Origin: Acidobacterium capsulatum ATCC 51196
GTDB lineage: Bacteria; Acidobacteriota; Terriglobia; Terriglobales; Acidobacteriaceae
Assembly: GCF_000022565.1 (NCBI RefSeq)
Contig: NC_012483.1
Span: 1,302,001-1,366,000, forward strand
Direction: 5' to 3'
DNA: 64,000 nt
A program made the position numbers and the translations under genes. Numbering within the stretch: the stretch's first letter is position 1; every line of letters starts with the position of its first letter. The notes below the pieces were generated by a model. The model had not been told where the DNA came from and searched no databases. It saw nothing but the letters and a program-made list of their open reading frames with translations. Shown here one piece after another: positions 8,012-16,608 of the stretch.

Positions 8012-8963
8012 AGTGTCTTTTCGTACTCATCTTGAAGAATCCCGGCTGGCAAGCAATGCATGGACTTGCTACTTCCTCTCTGCTCCATGAATTCACCAGG
8101 AGAAGAATGTTTCGGAAGGCCCACACTGCGTACTCTGCAGCCTGTCTTCATCCTCTTCGTTGGTACAGCAGGCAAGGTGCCGCCAGACATCTGCCTGCTG
8201 GAGATATTTCCCTGAACTTGCGGGAGCCCGGTCGTGCCCGTCGCCAATCGATCCGCGCTGACACGAATAAGAAATATTGCTAAACGCCCGGCAATCACGA
8301 TGACGGATTTCAGACGCGGCCGAATCGTTCAACGATCCAGGCACTTAAAAAACACTAATGGATGAACGTGTGAAGATTAGCAGCATATCTGGCAACATGA
8401 GAAGAAAATTCATAACTATTTGTAGCCTTGAAGATGAAATTGCAGAGTAACAGTATCTACCGTAATCATCCTATCCCGGCACGGGTAACAGGATGATGGT
8501 TACCCGCGTTGAAAAGCAGTAATCGTTTGCGTCGTCCGAGCCTTGAAGGGAATGCGAGCACGCGCCGTATCCCCATAAAAATACAGATCATAGCGGGTAT
8601 ACATCGATTGGGAAAACCTGCGGTCCGGCCAAATCTTATCGGCGCGCTTGGGGCGCCCGGCCCTAAACGTTTCACCAAATCAACAAAGTCTCCAGGACGC
8701 CAATGGCACAAAAAAATAAAGCAAGCTATTCATTGTGCATAACATTATCGATCACTCAGTAGGTCGTAGTGATATCCGGTGAGGATTTTATGGCACATTC
8801 CATTAATGCAGAGGTGTACTTATCGCCCCTCAATGGAAAAGTTCGCAAAAGTCGCAAAGGCTTCCGAAATGTGCAGGCATGAGAGCAATCACCGCGTGAC
8901 GAGCCCTACATACAGAGGTGCATTTATGGCCGATGAAGCCGTTAGCGAGCGGTCCAGCCCCAA
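8012..8963. other. Long stretch without a supported gene
   Basis: No frame in these ~950 bases has convincing protein character. The open frames are short, Arg/Pro-rich and lack ribosome binding sites. The stretch presumably holds the leader and promoter of the minus-strand ATPase-fibre operon. It contains a pair of overlapping inverted repeats (8465-8506) and AT-richer segments around 8340-8460 and 8700-8830. Apart from the terminator at its right end I see nothing definable. Confidence 0.5.
8465..8506. repeat. Two overlapping inverted repeats
   Basis: ATCATCCT at 8465-8472 pairs perfectly with AGGATGAT at 8490-8497. CGGGTAAC at 8482-8489 pairs perfectly with GTTACCCG at 8499-8506. The two 8-bp stems interleave, so they would compete in RNA. 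As DNA each could be an operator. They lie about 450 bases upstream of the ATPase start on the minus strand. No U-tract follows in either direction. Confidence 0.5.
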
Positions 8964-8995
8964 CAAAAAGCCCTCCGGCATCAATGCCGGAGGGC
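8964..8995 (-). terminator. Rho-independent terminator of the esterase/GH51 operon
   Basis: A perfect 11-bp stem (8970-8980 with 8985-8995, GC-rich) has a four-base loop. On the minus strand a run of five U (8965-8969), then G and UU follows. It begins about 57 bases beyond the esterase stop codon. Confidence 0.85.
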
Positions 8996-9051
8996 GAAAG
9001 CGTGAAAGAACAATCAGCCGCGAAGGCTGTGAACGCCGTGCCGCGTTCAGG

Positions 9052-10164
9052 TCATTTGCAGTTCTTTTTGAAGCAGAGATTGTGGCTGAAGAAAGGCATC
9101 ACATGATTTTGGAATCGATCTGCGACGGCACTGGTATGGGTGCCGTAATAGATCGTGAAACTATTCTGTATGCCATAGCTATCCAGAATCTGGTGGACCT
9201 TGCGCATGTCAAAGCGCAGCCCATCATGATCTCCTACATCCAGCGAAATGGCGCGATACTTTTTCAGGTTATCGATGTATTGATCAATAAAGGCAAGCGG
9301 TGCATTGGCGGTCCATTTGGCCACCACATCAGGCTGCAGAACCCCATTCTTGACTGGCAAATCCAAATAGAGGGGCGGATTCTTCGGGTCAGGCGACCAT
9401 GCAGCAGCAGTTGCCAGCTGCGCCTTCCAAAAGAAGGGAAAATTCGCAGCACCAGCCGGAGACTTCAGCTTCGCCACAGCCTCGTCGAAGGCCTTCTCCT
9501 GCGGGGAATTTGGATCTGGCGCGGGACGCGCGGACAGGCAGCAGCCGCTCATTACATACAAAGCGCCAAAGACCTGCGGATACTTCATCCCGATCCGCAA
9601 CGCGCCGTAGCCGCCCATCGAGTGCCCCACCAGCCCACGGCTTTGCCGATCCGGAATCGTCCTGTAGTGCGCGTCAATATATTTCACAACATCGTGCGCA
9701 ATGAACTCCTCAAAATCTCCAGTCGTTTCGGAGCGCGAATACATCGAGCCGCCATACACTGTCTTCGAGTCTGGAAGAACCACAATCATCGGTTTCGCGC
9801 CCTGGGCAAACGCCCCCTCAATGGTCTGGGGAACATGAATCTCATGCGTCCACTGCTCTGCCCCGATGGAATAGCCATGCAGCGCATACACCACGGGATA
9901 GTGACGATGCTTGTGCTTGAAGTATCCCGGCGGCAGAAAAACGATCACGTCGCGATCCACGGCTTCGCCTTCCAGGTTGCCTTCAAGCGAAGTGCCGTGG
10001 ATTTTGATATGCTGCACCGTCACCGGCTTCGCGCCGGGAATCACCGGCGGCACGATTGTTTTAACCTGCGCACGGCTTGAAGACACGCCGCCAACCATCA
10101 GGAGAGCCAGGGCCGTCACAGCAGCCATGGCGAACTGTCGAATTACTCTCTTCTGAGCGCTCAT
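9052..10164 (-). CDS. Secreted alpha/beta-hydrolase, esterase D family
   Basis: This 370-residue secreted enzyme has a signal peptide (AAVTALALLMVGGVSSSRAQ). It shows the fold of the putative-esterase family (PF00756): YPVVYALHGYSIGAEQW, the oxyanion-type turn and the nucleophile elbow GHSMGGYGA with Ser182. A GDHDGLRFDM acid-loop candidate and a late His (YYGTHTS) complete a likely triad. Members include feruloyl and acetylxylan esterases and S-formylglutathione hydrolases. Export and coupling to a GH51 arabinofuranosidase (ATG overlaps its stop as ATGA at 10161-10164) point to removal of acyl or feruloyl groups from arabinoxylan side chains. The exact ester is not readable from sequence. 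A strong terminator follows the gene. Confidence 0.85.
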   Translation of the reverse strand: MSAQKRVIRQFAMAAVTALALLMVGGVSSSRAQVKTIVPPVIPGAKPVTVQHIKIHGTSLEGNLEGEAVDRDVIVFLPPGYFKHKHRHYPVVYALHGYSIGAEQWTHEIHVPQTIEGAFAQGAKPMIVVLPDSKTVYGGSMYSRSETTGDFEEFIAHDVVKYIDAHYRTIPDRQSRGLVGHSMGGYGALRIGMKYPQVFGALYVMSGCCLSARPAPDPNSPQEKAFDEAVAKLKSPAGAANFPFFWKAQLATAAAWSPDPKNPPLYLDLPVKNGVLQPDVVAKWTANAPLAFIDQYIDNLKKYRAISLDVGDHDGLRFDMRKVHQILDSYGIQNSFTIYYGTHTSAVADRFQNHVMPFFSHNLCFKKNCK

Positions 10165-12359
10165 TGCGCCTCCTCCACCGGAAAGTGATAGATGTTGATG
10201 CTGATGGGGGCCACGGAAACCGCACTCCCCACGTTGCCCAGACTCACCTGCTGAATGCTGACCTCGGGAGCCTTTCCGAGATCGTTGGCTGCGGTGAGAT
10301 TACGGCCGGTCATTCGCCACACAGTCGCGGCACCATACACGTGCATGCCCGCGAGGTTCATCTCAAAGTTCTGATCCTTGTCCGTTGCATTCACCACGGC
10401 AACATTCAGATACTTGTGATCCGGGCTCAATGCGGCCACCATGTCGAGCGGATAAGTTGGGCTGCCGGCATTCGTCTTTGGCAAATCGCCCACCATATGC
10501 TGCGTGGGCAGCGGTTGAGGAGAATTGCCCGCCAGTTTCACCGGAATCATGCCTGCGCCCATGTGCTCTCCATACAGCTTGAAGAGTAGCCCCGTCGTAT
10601 TCATTGAGGCGGCGGTGGGCGTGATATTCAAGGTCGAAACGCCCATCGTGAATGCCGACATGCGAATGAAATCGGTGTGCCGCAACATTTCGTTGAAGAC
10701 CATCGCGTAGGCCATCGCCGTCTTCAGGTTGGGCGGAGCACCCGTATAGGCGTACTCGTCGATCGACATGAAAATATGTTTCTTCGCCATATCCGGGAAG
10801 AGTTTTTCATAGGCCTTCCACTCTTCGGCCTTGATGTGTACGCGATTCGAGGGGTCCCGCACCCATTGCAGCACGGAGTAATGCGCAGGCACATAGCCGG
10901 CCTCCAGGCGGGGCAGCTTGAATCCAGAGTCCGCCTTTGCCATGTCAAAGCGATAGCCGGCCCGCGCATACCAGTGTTCGGTAATCCCGGAGAAATTGCC
11001 CCACGAGTGCTTCAGGAAGCCGCAGGTCCAGTCCACCTTGGAGCAAAGCGTCGCGTCAGTGTCCTTCACATGATCGGCCTGGGCCACGCCTTCGATGATC
11101 ATTTCGTCTGGAGTCGCCGCCGAGGCCAGCAACGTGATGGAAGGATCGGCCTTGCGCATGGCGGCGGCAAACTCATTGTGCTTGAGCACGTAGTATTTCA
11201 AGTCAGTGCGGCCTAGTTGCCATTGGCCATACGGCTCATTACCGATGTCCCAGAACTTCACCCCGTACGGCGCGGGATGCCCGTTGCGCGCACGCCATGC
11301 GCCCATCGGCGTATTCACCGAGCCGTTCAGATACTGCACCTCCTGCGCGGCCGAGTGCGCGCCGCCAAAGCCTGCATTCACCGTGACATAAGGAGTAGTG
11401 CCAATCAGCTTGCACAGCGTCATGAACTCGTCCATGCCCACGTCATTTGGCTGCATCGCATTCCAGGCATAGTCAAACGTGGGTGGCCGCTTGTCACGCG
11501 GACCCGCGCCGTTGTACCAGCTCCAGTCAGAGAGGAAGTTTCCGCCCGGCAGACGCCAGAAACCAGAATGCAGTTGCCGCAGCAGCGCAATCGTATCGGG
11601 GCGGAACCCATCGATGTTGTCCGCTGGCATCAGCGAGACGGTGCCGACGTGAAAGCTCCCCTTCCCTGTGCCCGTAATCGAAAAGCTGGCATCGCTGCTT
11701 GCAGCACCGGCCGTAAAGTGAAACGGAAACTTTCTGTAAGTCGCACCAAGCGGCGGCAGGCTCACCACCTGGCGATCACCCACACCGGGGCCCCAGCTCA
11801 GGGTCACCTTCGTCTTTGTTCCCGGTGTGCCGCGCAGATAGATGTAGCCCTCATACTGCTTGCCCTTCACCAGAGAAAGACCAGACTGCTCAATGCCGCC
11901 GGGCGTGGTCCCCCGCAAGGCAATGCGCGGACTGTGCGCCCCCACAAAGGGGTCGTTTGTATCAAGCGTGACGGCATCCTGCGCACCAATCGGGTGCCAG
12001 TGGCGCGGCATCATATTACGAAACGGCCCCGGCAGCGGCGCGCCGGTCTTCTTCGCAGCGGCCGTGATGGGGAAATAGAACTTACGGTCATCCAGCATCT
12101 CTGACCACAAGGTGCGATACACCAGAGCGCCGATATGCTCAATGAACATGCCGTACTCATACCTTGAGACCGGCTCGGCCATCTGCTGCGTCTCAATCGT
12201 CACCTGCAATGGCGACGGAGGGGCCGGACTCGCCTGCTGCGCTCTTCCTGTCCTTGTCCCTGCCCATGCAAGGCAACACAGCACTGCCATGCTCCATCCG
12301 CCGTAACGCTTGGCGACTTTTACTGCCCGCCGTAATTGCATTTCACTGATCCACCGCAT
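10161..12359 (-). CDS. Alpha-L-arabinofuranosidase, GH51 family, secreted
   Basis: This 732-residue protein starts at the ATG at 12359 behind an AGGAG site and carries an N-terminal signal segment ending GRAQQ. A carbohydrate-binding-like domain (~100-240, beginning HSPRIALRG) precedes the (beta/alpha)8 barrel. The barrel has DYAWNAMQPNDVGMDEF, the acid/base motif WDIGNEPYG (Glu375), and the nucleophile segment SIDEYAYTG (Glu535). The C-terminal beta domain ends NIYHFPVEEAQ. GH51 enzymes release terminal arabinofuranose from arabinoxylan or arabinan. Secretion fits extracellular or periplasmic hemicellulose use, with the coupled esterase downstream. The length is close to that of bacterial GH51 enzymes with an extra N-terminal module. 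Confidence 0.9.
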   Translation of the reverse strand: MRWISEMQLRRAVKVAKRYGGWSMAVLCCLAWAGTRTGRAQQASPAPPSPLQVTIETQQMAEPVSRYEYGMFIEHIGALVYRTLWSEMLDDRKFYFPITAAAKKTGAPLPGPFRNMMPRHWHPIGAQDAVTLDTNDPFVGAHSPRIALRGTTPGGIEQSGLSLVKGKQYEGYIYLRGTPGTKTKVTLSWGPGVGDRQVVSLPPLGATYRKFPFHFTAGAASSDASFSITGTGKGSFHVGTVSLMPADNIDGFRPDTIALLRQLHSGFWRLPGGNFLSDWSWYNGAGPRDKRPPTFDYAWNAMQPNDVGMDEFMTLCKLIGTTPYVTVNAGFGGAHSAAQEVQYLNGSVNTPMGAWRARNGHPAPYGVKFWDIGNEPYGQWQLGRTDLKYYVLKHNEFAAAMRKADPSITLLASAATPDEMIIEGVAQADHVKDTDATLCSKVDWTCGFLKHSWGNFSGITEHWYARAGYRFDMAKADSGFKLPRLEAGYVPAHYSVLQWVRDPSNRVHIKAEEWKAYEKLFPDMAKKHIFMSIDEYAYTGAPPNLKTAMAYAMVFNEMLRHTDFIRMSAFTMGVSTLNITPTAASMNTTGLLFKLYGEHMGAGMIPVKLAGNSPQPLPTQHMVGDLPKTNAGSPTYPLDMVAALSPDHKYLNVAVVNATDKDQNFEMNLAGMHVYGAATVWRMTGRNLTAANDLGKAPEVSIQQVSLGNVGSAVSVAPISINIYHFPVEEAQ

Positions 12360-12748
12360 TCCAACTCTCCTGTTTCAGCCCATGTTTTTCCGCAGCAGGT
12401 ACCGTCATTCCAGCAGCAACCGGAGTGTACGGACTCTCTCGCAAAGAGAAATCGTTTACCAATTAAATCGATTTTCTAAACTTTCGCGACAAAGCCCCTG
12501 CCCATTCAGGAACCACAGCATCCTACCCTTGCGAAATATGGAATGAAAAGCGGTAATTTTGTGCCGAACCCATCGCACGCATCACACCGAATCCCGCCTC
12601 ATCTGGAAGGCGGCTTTCCCGGTGCACTGCATCGCTCTACCGGCGCGACACGCACAGCGAAATTCCTCCTCTGCGGCAGAAAGCCCGGTGCGAACGACCA
12701 GAAGAAACGATCTGACAGCTGCACAAACCACCATGAAATCCCACTCGC
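12360..12748. other. Intergenic leader of the GH51 operon
   Basis: About 390 bases separate the GH95-like gene from GH51, which are co-oriented. No frame here looks protein-coding. The AT-rich part around 12448-12480 contains GGTAAACG on the minus strand (12453-12460), which resembles half of a LacI-family operator. The other half is imperfect, so this is only a suggestion. No terminator hairpin with a U-run was found for the GH95-like gene. Confidence 0.35.
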
Positions 12749-15700
12749 TTATCGGGAATGCTCGGTGAGCATAAGTTGCTCCCCGATATGCGTCGAAATA
12801 TCAAGCTCCGCCCCATGCAGCAGTTGGGTCTTTTCGCCAGCAATCTTCAACTCAACCTCGGCCTCCGCACCCCATGGATTGGCCAGCCTGCAAAGACCGC
12901 CGCGCTCGCTGGTGATGCGCACGTAGGCGACACGTCCGCCCTTGAGTTGGCTGGAGACGAGGAAGTCCCCGACCGCCAGCAGATCGCCGAAAGACGCATC
13001 CTCGGTCGATGGCCAATCCGGGAAGACGTGAATGTCTTTCTGATAGCTCTGCAGCAACATGGCGGCGATGGTTGTGGGAACCGTTGCCTCGTTTTCGATG
13101 CCGCCGGCCGGCATGTCATAAGCAAAGCTGGGGTAGCCGATGTGGGTCACCAGCACGTGCAGGTGCTTGAGAATCGCTTCCGGATCGTAGCCCGCGCCCA
13201 CCGCTGCCGGATAGAAGCTCGACGTGTCGTTGTTGTCGTACCAGAGACGCGTGTAATGGACCGTATACCACGCGGCGCTGCGCAACGCAGCCGGGCTTTC
13301 GAGACCGATGTTCCAACCGGGGAAGACTACCTGCAGAGAGTTCATACCCGCTGACGAGCCCGTGGGCCTGACCGGCGGCTCCGGCCCTTGCGCGCCGCCC
13401 CACGGCAGATTGACCCATTGCATGCCGTGCTGGCTTTGCAAAATCACCATCTGATCTGGCGGAATCGGCTTGCCCACGGCCTTCTGAATGGCAGCGACGC
13501 TATTGGCGGGCGCGATCGGCAGATCACTCAGATGAGCAGAAATATTGCTCCATGTGGCCCGTTGGCTTTCATCCGCGTGCAACTGTTCGCTCATCTCGAT
13601 CAGCGCCGGATACAGCATCTTCAAAAAGCCAATCGTCGTGGCCGGATTGACGCCGCTTGATGGTCCCCACAGGTGTTCGTCGGCCGCATCGTTGAAATCC
13701 ACATACCGGCCATTCACCAGCTTCAGGTCGTGATCCCAATATTCGGCGACGCCGGTCAGAAAGGGCCAGACCTTGCGCGCGTACGCCGCGTCGTGAGTGT
13801 AGCGCCAGCGCTGAATGCAGTTCACGGCTGCGAACAGCGCATCACTCTTTTGATCGAGCGCGCGAAAGTTGTCCGCACTCCAGCCAGGCGACGGAGCCAG
13901 ATGGGTGTAATACACCAGGCCCTGACTGTGCAGTTTGGCGGCGAGTGCTTCTCCGCGCTGCATCCACGCCAGCAGCGGAGCATCATAAGGGTCGGCGAGG
14001 CTCACGTGGTTCGTCGGGTAGGCGGCCCAGAAAGGGGCCTGATAGTTGTAGTCCAGCGTGTAGTCGCCCTGCCAGGCCATGTGCGTCGACGTGATCCAGT
14101 TGCCCCACAGGCCGGGGGCCACATTGCCCGGCTCACTGCATGAGGCCAGCACATAGAGCGACCCGTACCACCAGGATTGGATGGTCTTGTCTGGAATCTC
14201 CACATACGACTTCGACCAGAAGTTGCGCCACCAGGCCACGTGCCGCGACCAGCTCGCCGCCACATCGGGCAGGCTCGCCTGCTCCAGATCAGTGAGCGCG
14301 GTCTGAAAGTAAGTGGACGTGTCGCGGTTGTCCATCGCCGCCACCAGCATCACAACGTGCTCTCCGGCGGGAATGGTGAAGTGCATCTTGCCGTTCGCCA
14401 GCGTGGCATCACTACCTACGATACGCATGGCCAGCACGCCCTCTGGTCCGATGCCTTCATAGGGAACATTTGCATCTCCGGGATGCGCGGCAGCCCATTG
14501 CCATTCAGGCCCCATCACCTGGGCCGCCGTGGGAAAGCTGGTGGTTTCACCTATTTGCCTGCCGTCGGCCAGCAGCACCAGCTTCTGGCCGTCATAAGCA
14601 ACCGTAACGGTTACCCATTGCCGCGTGGGCAGCGTTTGCGTCGAGGTAATCACGGTGCCATTGAGGTTGGCGACGAGCCGTCCGTGCGAGAGATAGACGG
14701 CCAGCCCCGCAGCGGCTCCCTGTGCCCGAGGCAGATTGCGTCCGCGCTGGTTGCCCAGCGGATCGGTGGGGTCGATCTGCTGCTTCATCCACTGCTGCCC
14801 CACCATCGCGGTGAAGATCGCGCCAGAGCCATCGGCACCGTCCACGTTGACGGCAGCGCGCATGGTGAAGTGACGCAACGGGAGAATGACGCGGCCACAG
14901 GAAAACCGCTCCGGCCCATTGCCACCCGCCAGCACCGTAGACGACGACCAGTCATAGCGCGGCTTCTGTGCGGAATTGCCCGCATAGACCCGCACCGAAC
15001 GGATGCGCAGATTCGACGCCGCCACTACGCCGCGGCGCGACCCGCCGATGGTGGCCTCGACCGTCTCTGGAGAGACGCGCAGCCACTGCACATTCCCCGA
15101 GGCTCCGCTAAGCGTCTGAGCCTCGCCGCTGCCAAAGCCGTCGAGCAACGCGGCGCGCACATGCAGCGGCTGGCTGCCGGAGTTTCGTAGTTCCACCGCA
15201 AACACATTGCGGCCGTTCGCGACCCAGGTGCGCGACTGCAGCGCGTCGCTGCCCTGCACGAAGTGAGCCGTAACATCGGCAGGACCGATATTTTCGCTCA
15301 CCTGCGCCGAAGCGCCCTGCAACGCAGCCACGGTCAGCTCGAGCCGCCCCATGGGCATGATGCGCCCGCGCAGCACGCTCCAGAAATCGTTGCGGCCTAT
15401 GTAGAACTCCTGCCGGTCAGGGCTTCCGCCCATCGCCACGCCGACGCTGCCATTGCCCACGAGCGCGCCGGGCGTCATGAGTCCCGTGGCAATGCTGCCC
15501 GGCTTGCGAGACCACGGCATGGGAGGGCCAAATCTCTGGAAGCGAGGCGTCTCTGCTCCGGGCATGGCATTCCAGGTGCCGTGCACCGTATTCGCAAGCG
15601 CGATGCCCCGGGCCGCGACGGTCTGCGCGGGCACGGATTCCAATACGGCGGCCTTCGTCTTCACTGCCGCATGAGCTGGCGTCGCGCAGCCAGCAATGGT

Positions 15701-15757
15701 CAACATCGCCCCTGCAATCACCGCGCCCGCAATCCCTCGTTTGCCCTGAGTCTTCAA
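12749..15757 (-). CDS. GH95-like six-hairpin glycosidase, lipoprotein, with inserted LamG-like domain
   Basis: About 1002 residues from a TTG at 15757. That start is preceded at good spacing by GGAAGGGGG and leads straight into a lipoprotein signal with lipobox TIAGC, whereas longer starts put ~39 hydrophilic residues in front. After an N-terminal beta-sandwich, residues ~290-430 form a LamG/concanavalin-like insert (RAAVNVDGADGSGAIFTAM, then WVTVTVAYDGQKLVLLADG). The catalytic (alpha/alpha)6 part follows, with AWQGDYTLDYNYQAPFWAAY, DFNDAADEHLWGPSSG and the C-terminal GGRVAYVRITSERGG. This arrangement matches GH95 (alpha-L-fucosidase/galactosidase) or a related six-hairpin family. Catalytic residues were not assigned by eye, so the sugar is uncertain. 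The neighbours suggest hemicellulose side chains. Confidence 0.7.
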   Translation of the reverse strand: MKTQGKRGIAGAVIAGAMLTIAGCATPAHAAVKTKAAVLESVPAQTVAARGIALANTVHGTWNAMPGAETPRFQRFGPPMPWSRKPGSIATGLMTPGALVGNGSVGVAMGGSPDRQEFYIGRNDFWSVLRGRIMPMGRLELTVAALQGASAQVSENIGPADVTAHFVQGSDALQSRTWVANGRNVFAVELRNSGSQPLHVRAALLDGFGSGEAQTLSGASGNVQWLRVSPETVEATIGGSRRGVVAASNLRIRSVRVYAGNSAQKPRYDWSSSTVLAGGNGPERFSCGRVILPLRHFTMRAAVNVDGADGSGAIFTAMVGQQWMKQQIDPTDPLGNQRGRNLPRAQGAAAGLAVYLSHGRLVANLNGTVITSTQTLPTRQWVTVTVAYDGQKLVLLADGRQIGETTSFPTAAQVMGPEWQWAAAHPGDANVPYEGIGPEGVLAMRIVGSDATLANGKMHFTIPAGEHVVMLVAAMDNRDTSTYFQTALTDLEQASLPDVAASWSRHVAWWRNFWSKSYVEIPDKTIQSWWYGSLYVLASCSEPGNVAPGLWGNWITSTHMAWQGDYTLDYNYQAPFWAAYPTNHVSLADPYDAPLLAWMQRGEALAAKLHSQGLVYYTHLAPSPGWSADNFRALDQKSDALFAAVNCIQRWRYTHDAAYARKVWPFLTGVAEYWDHDLKLVNGRYVDFNDAADEHLWGPSSGVNPATTIGFLKMLYPALIEMSEQLHADESQRATWSNISAHLSDLPIAPANSVAAIQKAVGKPIPPDQMVILQSQHGMQWVNLPWGGAQGPEPPVRPTGSSAGMNSLQVVFPGWNIGLESPAALRSAAWYTVHYTRLWYDNNDTSSFYPAAVGAGYDPEAILKHLHVLVTHIGYPSFAYDMPAGGIENEATVPTTIAAMLLQSYQKDIHVFPDWPSTEDASFGDLLAVGDFLVSSQLKGGRVAYVRITSERGGLCRLANPWGAEAEVELKIAGEKTQLLHGAELDISTHIGEQLMLTEHSR

Positions 15758-15761
15758 GCCG

Positions 15762-15770
15762 CCCCCTTCC
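15762..15770 (-). promoter_or_regulatory. Ribosome binding site deciding the TTG start at 15757
   Basis: GGAAGGGGG on the minus strand ends four bases before TTG and favours the lipoprotein start over the upstream in-frame starts. Confidence 0.55.
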
Positions 15771-16052
15771 AGACCGGACTGCTCCGCTGAGTCGAGCAGA
15801 TGCTCGGGGGAAGACTGCTGAGAGCGAGATCCTCCTGGCGGATTCGTATGTCCTGTTGCGTGGATAGGCGGCACTATAGTGACGGCCAGCAGGTGGTGTC
15901 AAACGATACAGTTAACGTGCATGAAAGAAGATGGGCGTCGCGATTGGGGGGTTATGCCTGAAGGCGCGCAGAGCTTTTGCGAGAACAGCAGGAGCCGCTG
16001 ATTACAAAGACGGCAACACCGAGCCACATAAGCCCCGCTTGACAGTAGCGCC

Positions 16053-16319
16053 TCAGACTTCCTGTATCTGGCATCGGGAGACCAGATCGCGAATCTTTGC
16101 ATGGATCATGCCGCAGGTGACATAGAACGGAGCGCCCAGGCACTGAATGGTGAGTGAACTGCTGGTCGCGACATAGGACCAGGCGATGGTGATACCACTC
16201 TGCGTCGTCTGACCTTCGGTCCCATCAATCTCGATTCCCTGGCTCTTTGCAGCCGCCATCAGGGATGCAAATTGTGCTGGAGAAATATTGCCGAATCGCT
16301 GAGCTGTACATTGAGCCAA
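16053..16319 (-). CDS. Small protein of unknown function, 88 residues
   Basis: The TTG start at 16319 follows GGAGG (16325-16329 on the minus strand) by five bases. The protein opens with FGNISPAQFASLMAAAKSQGIEI, an amphipathic helix. It continues with short alternating strands (GITIAWSYVATSSSLTIQCL) and ends in another helix (GMIHAKIRDLVSRC). It has no signal peptide and four cysteines. I have the impression of similar small proteins recurring in acidobacterial genomes but cannot name a family. It stands alone between the GH95-like gene and the glycosyltransferase on the same strand. Function unknown. Confidence 0.6.
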   Translation of the reverse strand: MAQCTAQRFGNISPAQFASLMAAAKSQGIEIDGTEGQTTQSGITIAWSYVATSSSLTIQCLGAPFYVTCGMIHAKIRDLVSRCQIQEV

Positions 16320-16608
16320 GAAAACCTCCGATGCAAACGAATTCCAGCGTTGCCCATAGCTCCAGACCGGAATCGTTGTCAGCCAAATGCGCTCCCTCCA
16401 TCTATCGCGCCGCCAGAATATTTGGGCGCAACGAAGCGTTCATCTCTAGACGATGCCTACACCCCGGCAGCGATAGAGCAGAGTGGGCTGACACATTTGG
16501 CGAGTGATTTCAGGATAACGGCGAAATGATCTTCTGTCTGCGGCACCGCGGGACAAGGGATTGCGGTGTCCCGTTCTTTGAGAAGAGGAGCCAACAACGC
16601 TTTGTGCT
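16320..16608. other. Gap between glycosyltransferase and 88-residue gene
   Basis: No coding frame is supported. A 7-bp perfect inverted repeat, CGGGACA (16549-16555) with TGTCCCG (16567-16573), overlaps a second possible stem CACCGC/GCGGTG (16544-16549 with 16563-16568). No U-run follows on the minus strand, so it is not a clear terminator for the glycosyltransferase gene. Confidence 0.35.
16325..16329 (-). promoter_or_regulatory. Ribosome binding site GGAGG for the 88-residue protein
   Basis: GGAGG lies five bases before the TTG at 16319 and supports that non-ATG start. Confidence 0.6.

Noticed and set aside
8465-8506. H-type pseudoknot from the interleaved repeats
   Set aside because: Both stems have eight pairs and only one base is left to cross the first stem, which is too short for both to form fully. 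Mutually exclusive stems are more likely.
8779-10080. 433-codon open frame on the plus strand
   Set aside because: Most of it is antisense to the esterase, and the translation is rich in Arg, His and Ile without any domain. The esterase on the minus strand has a signal peptide and catalytic motifs.
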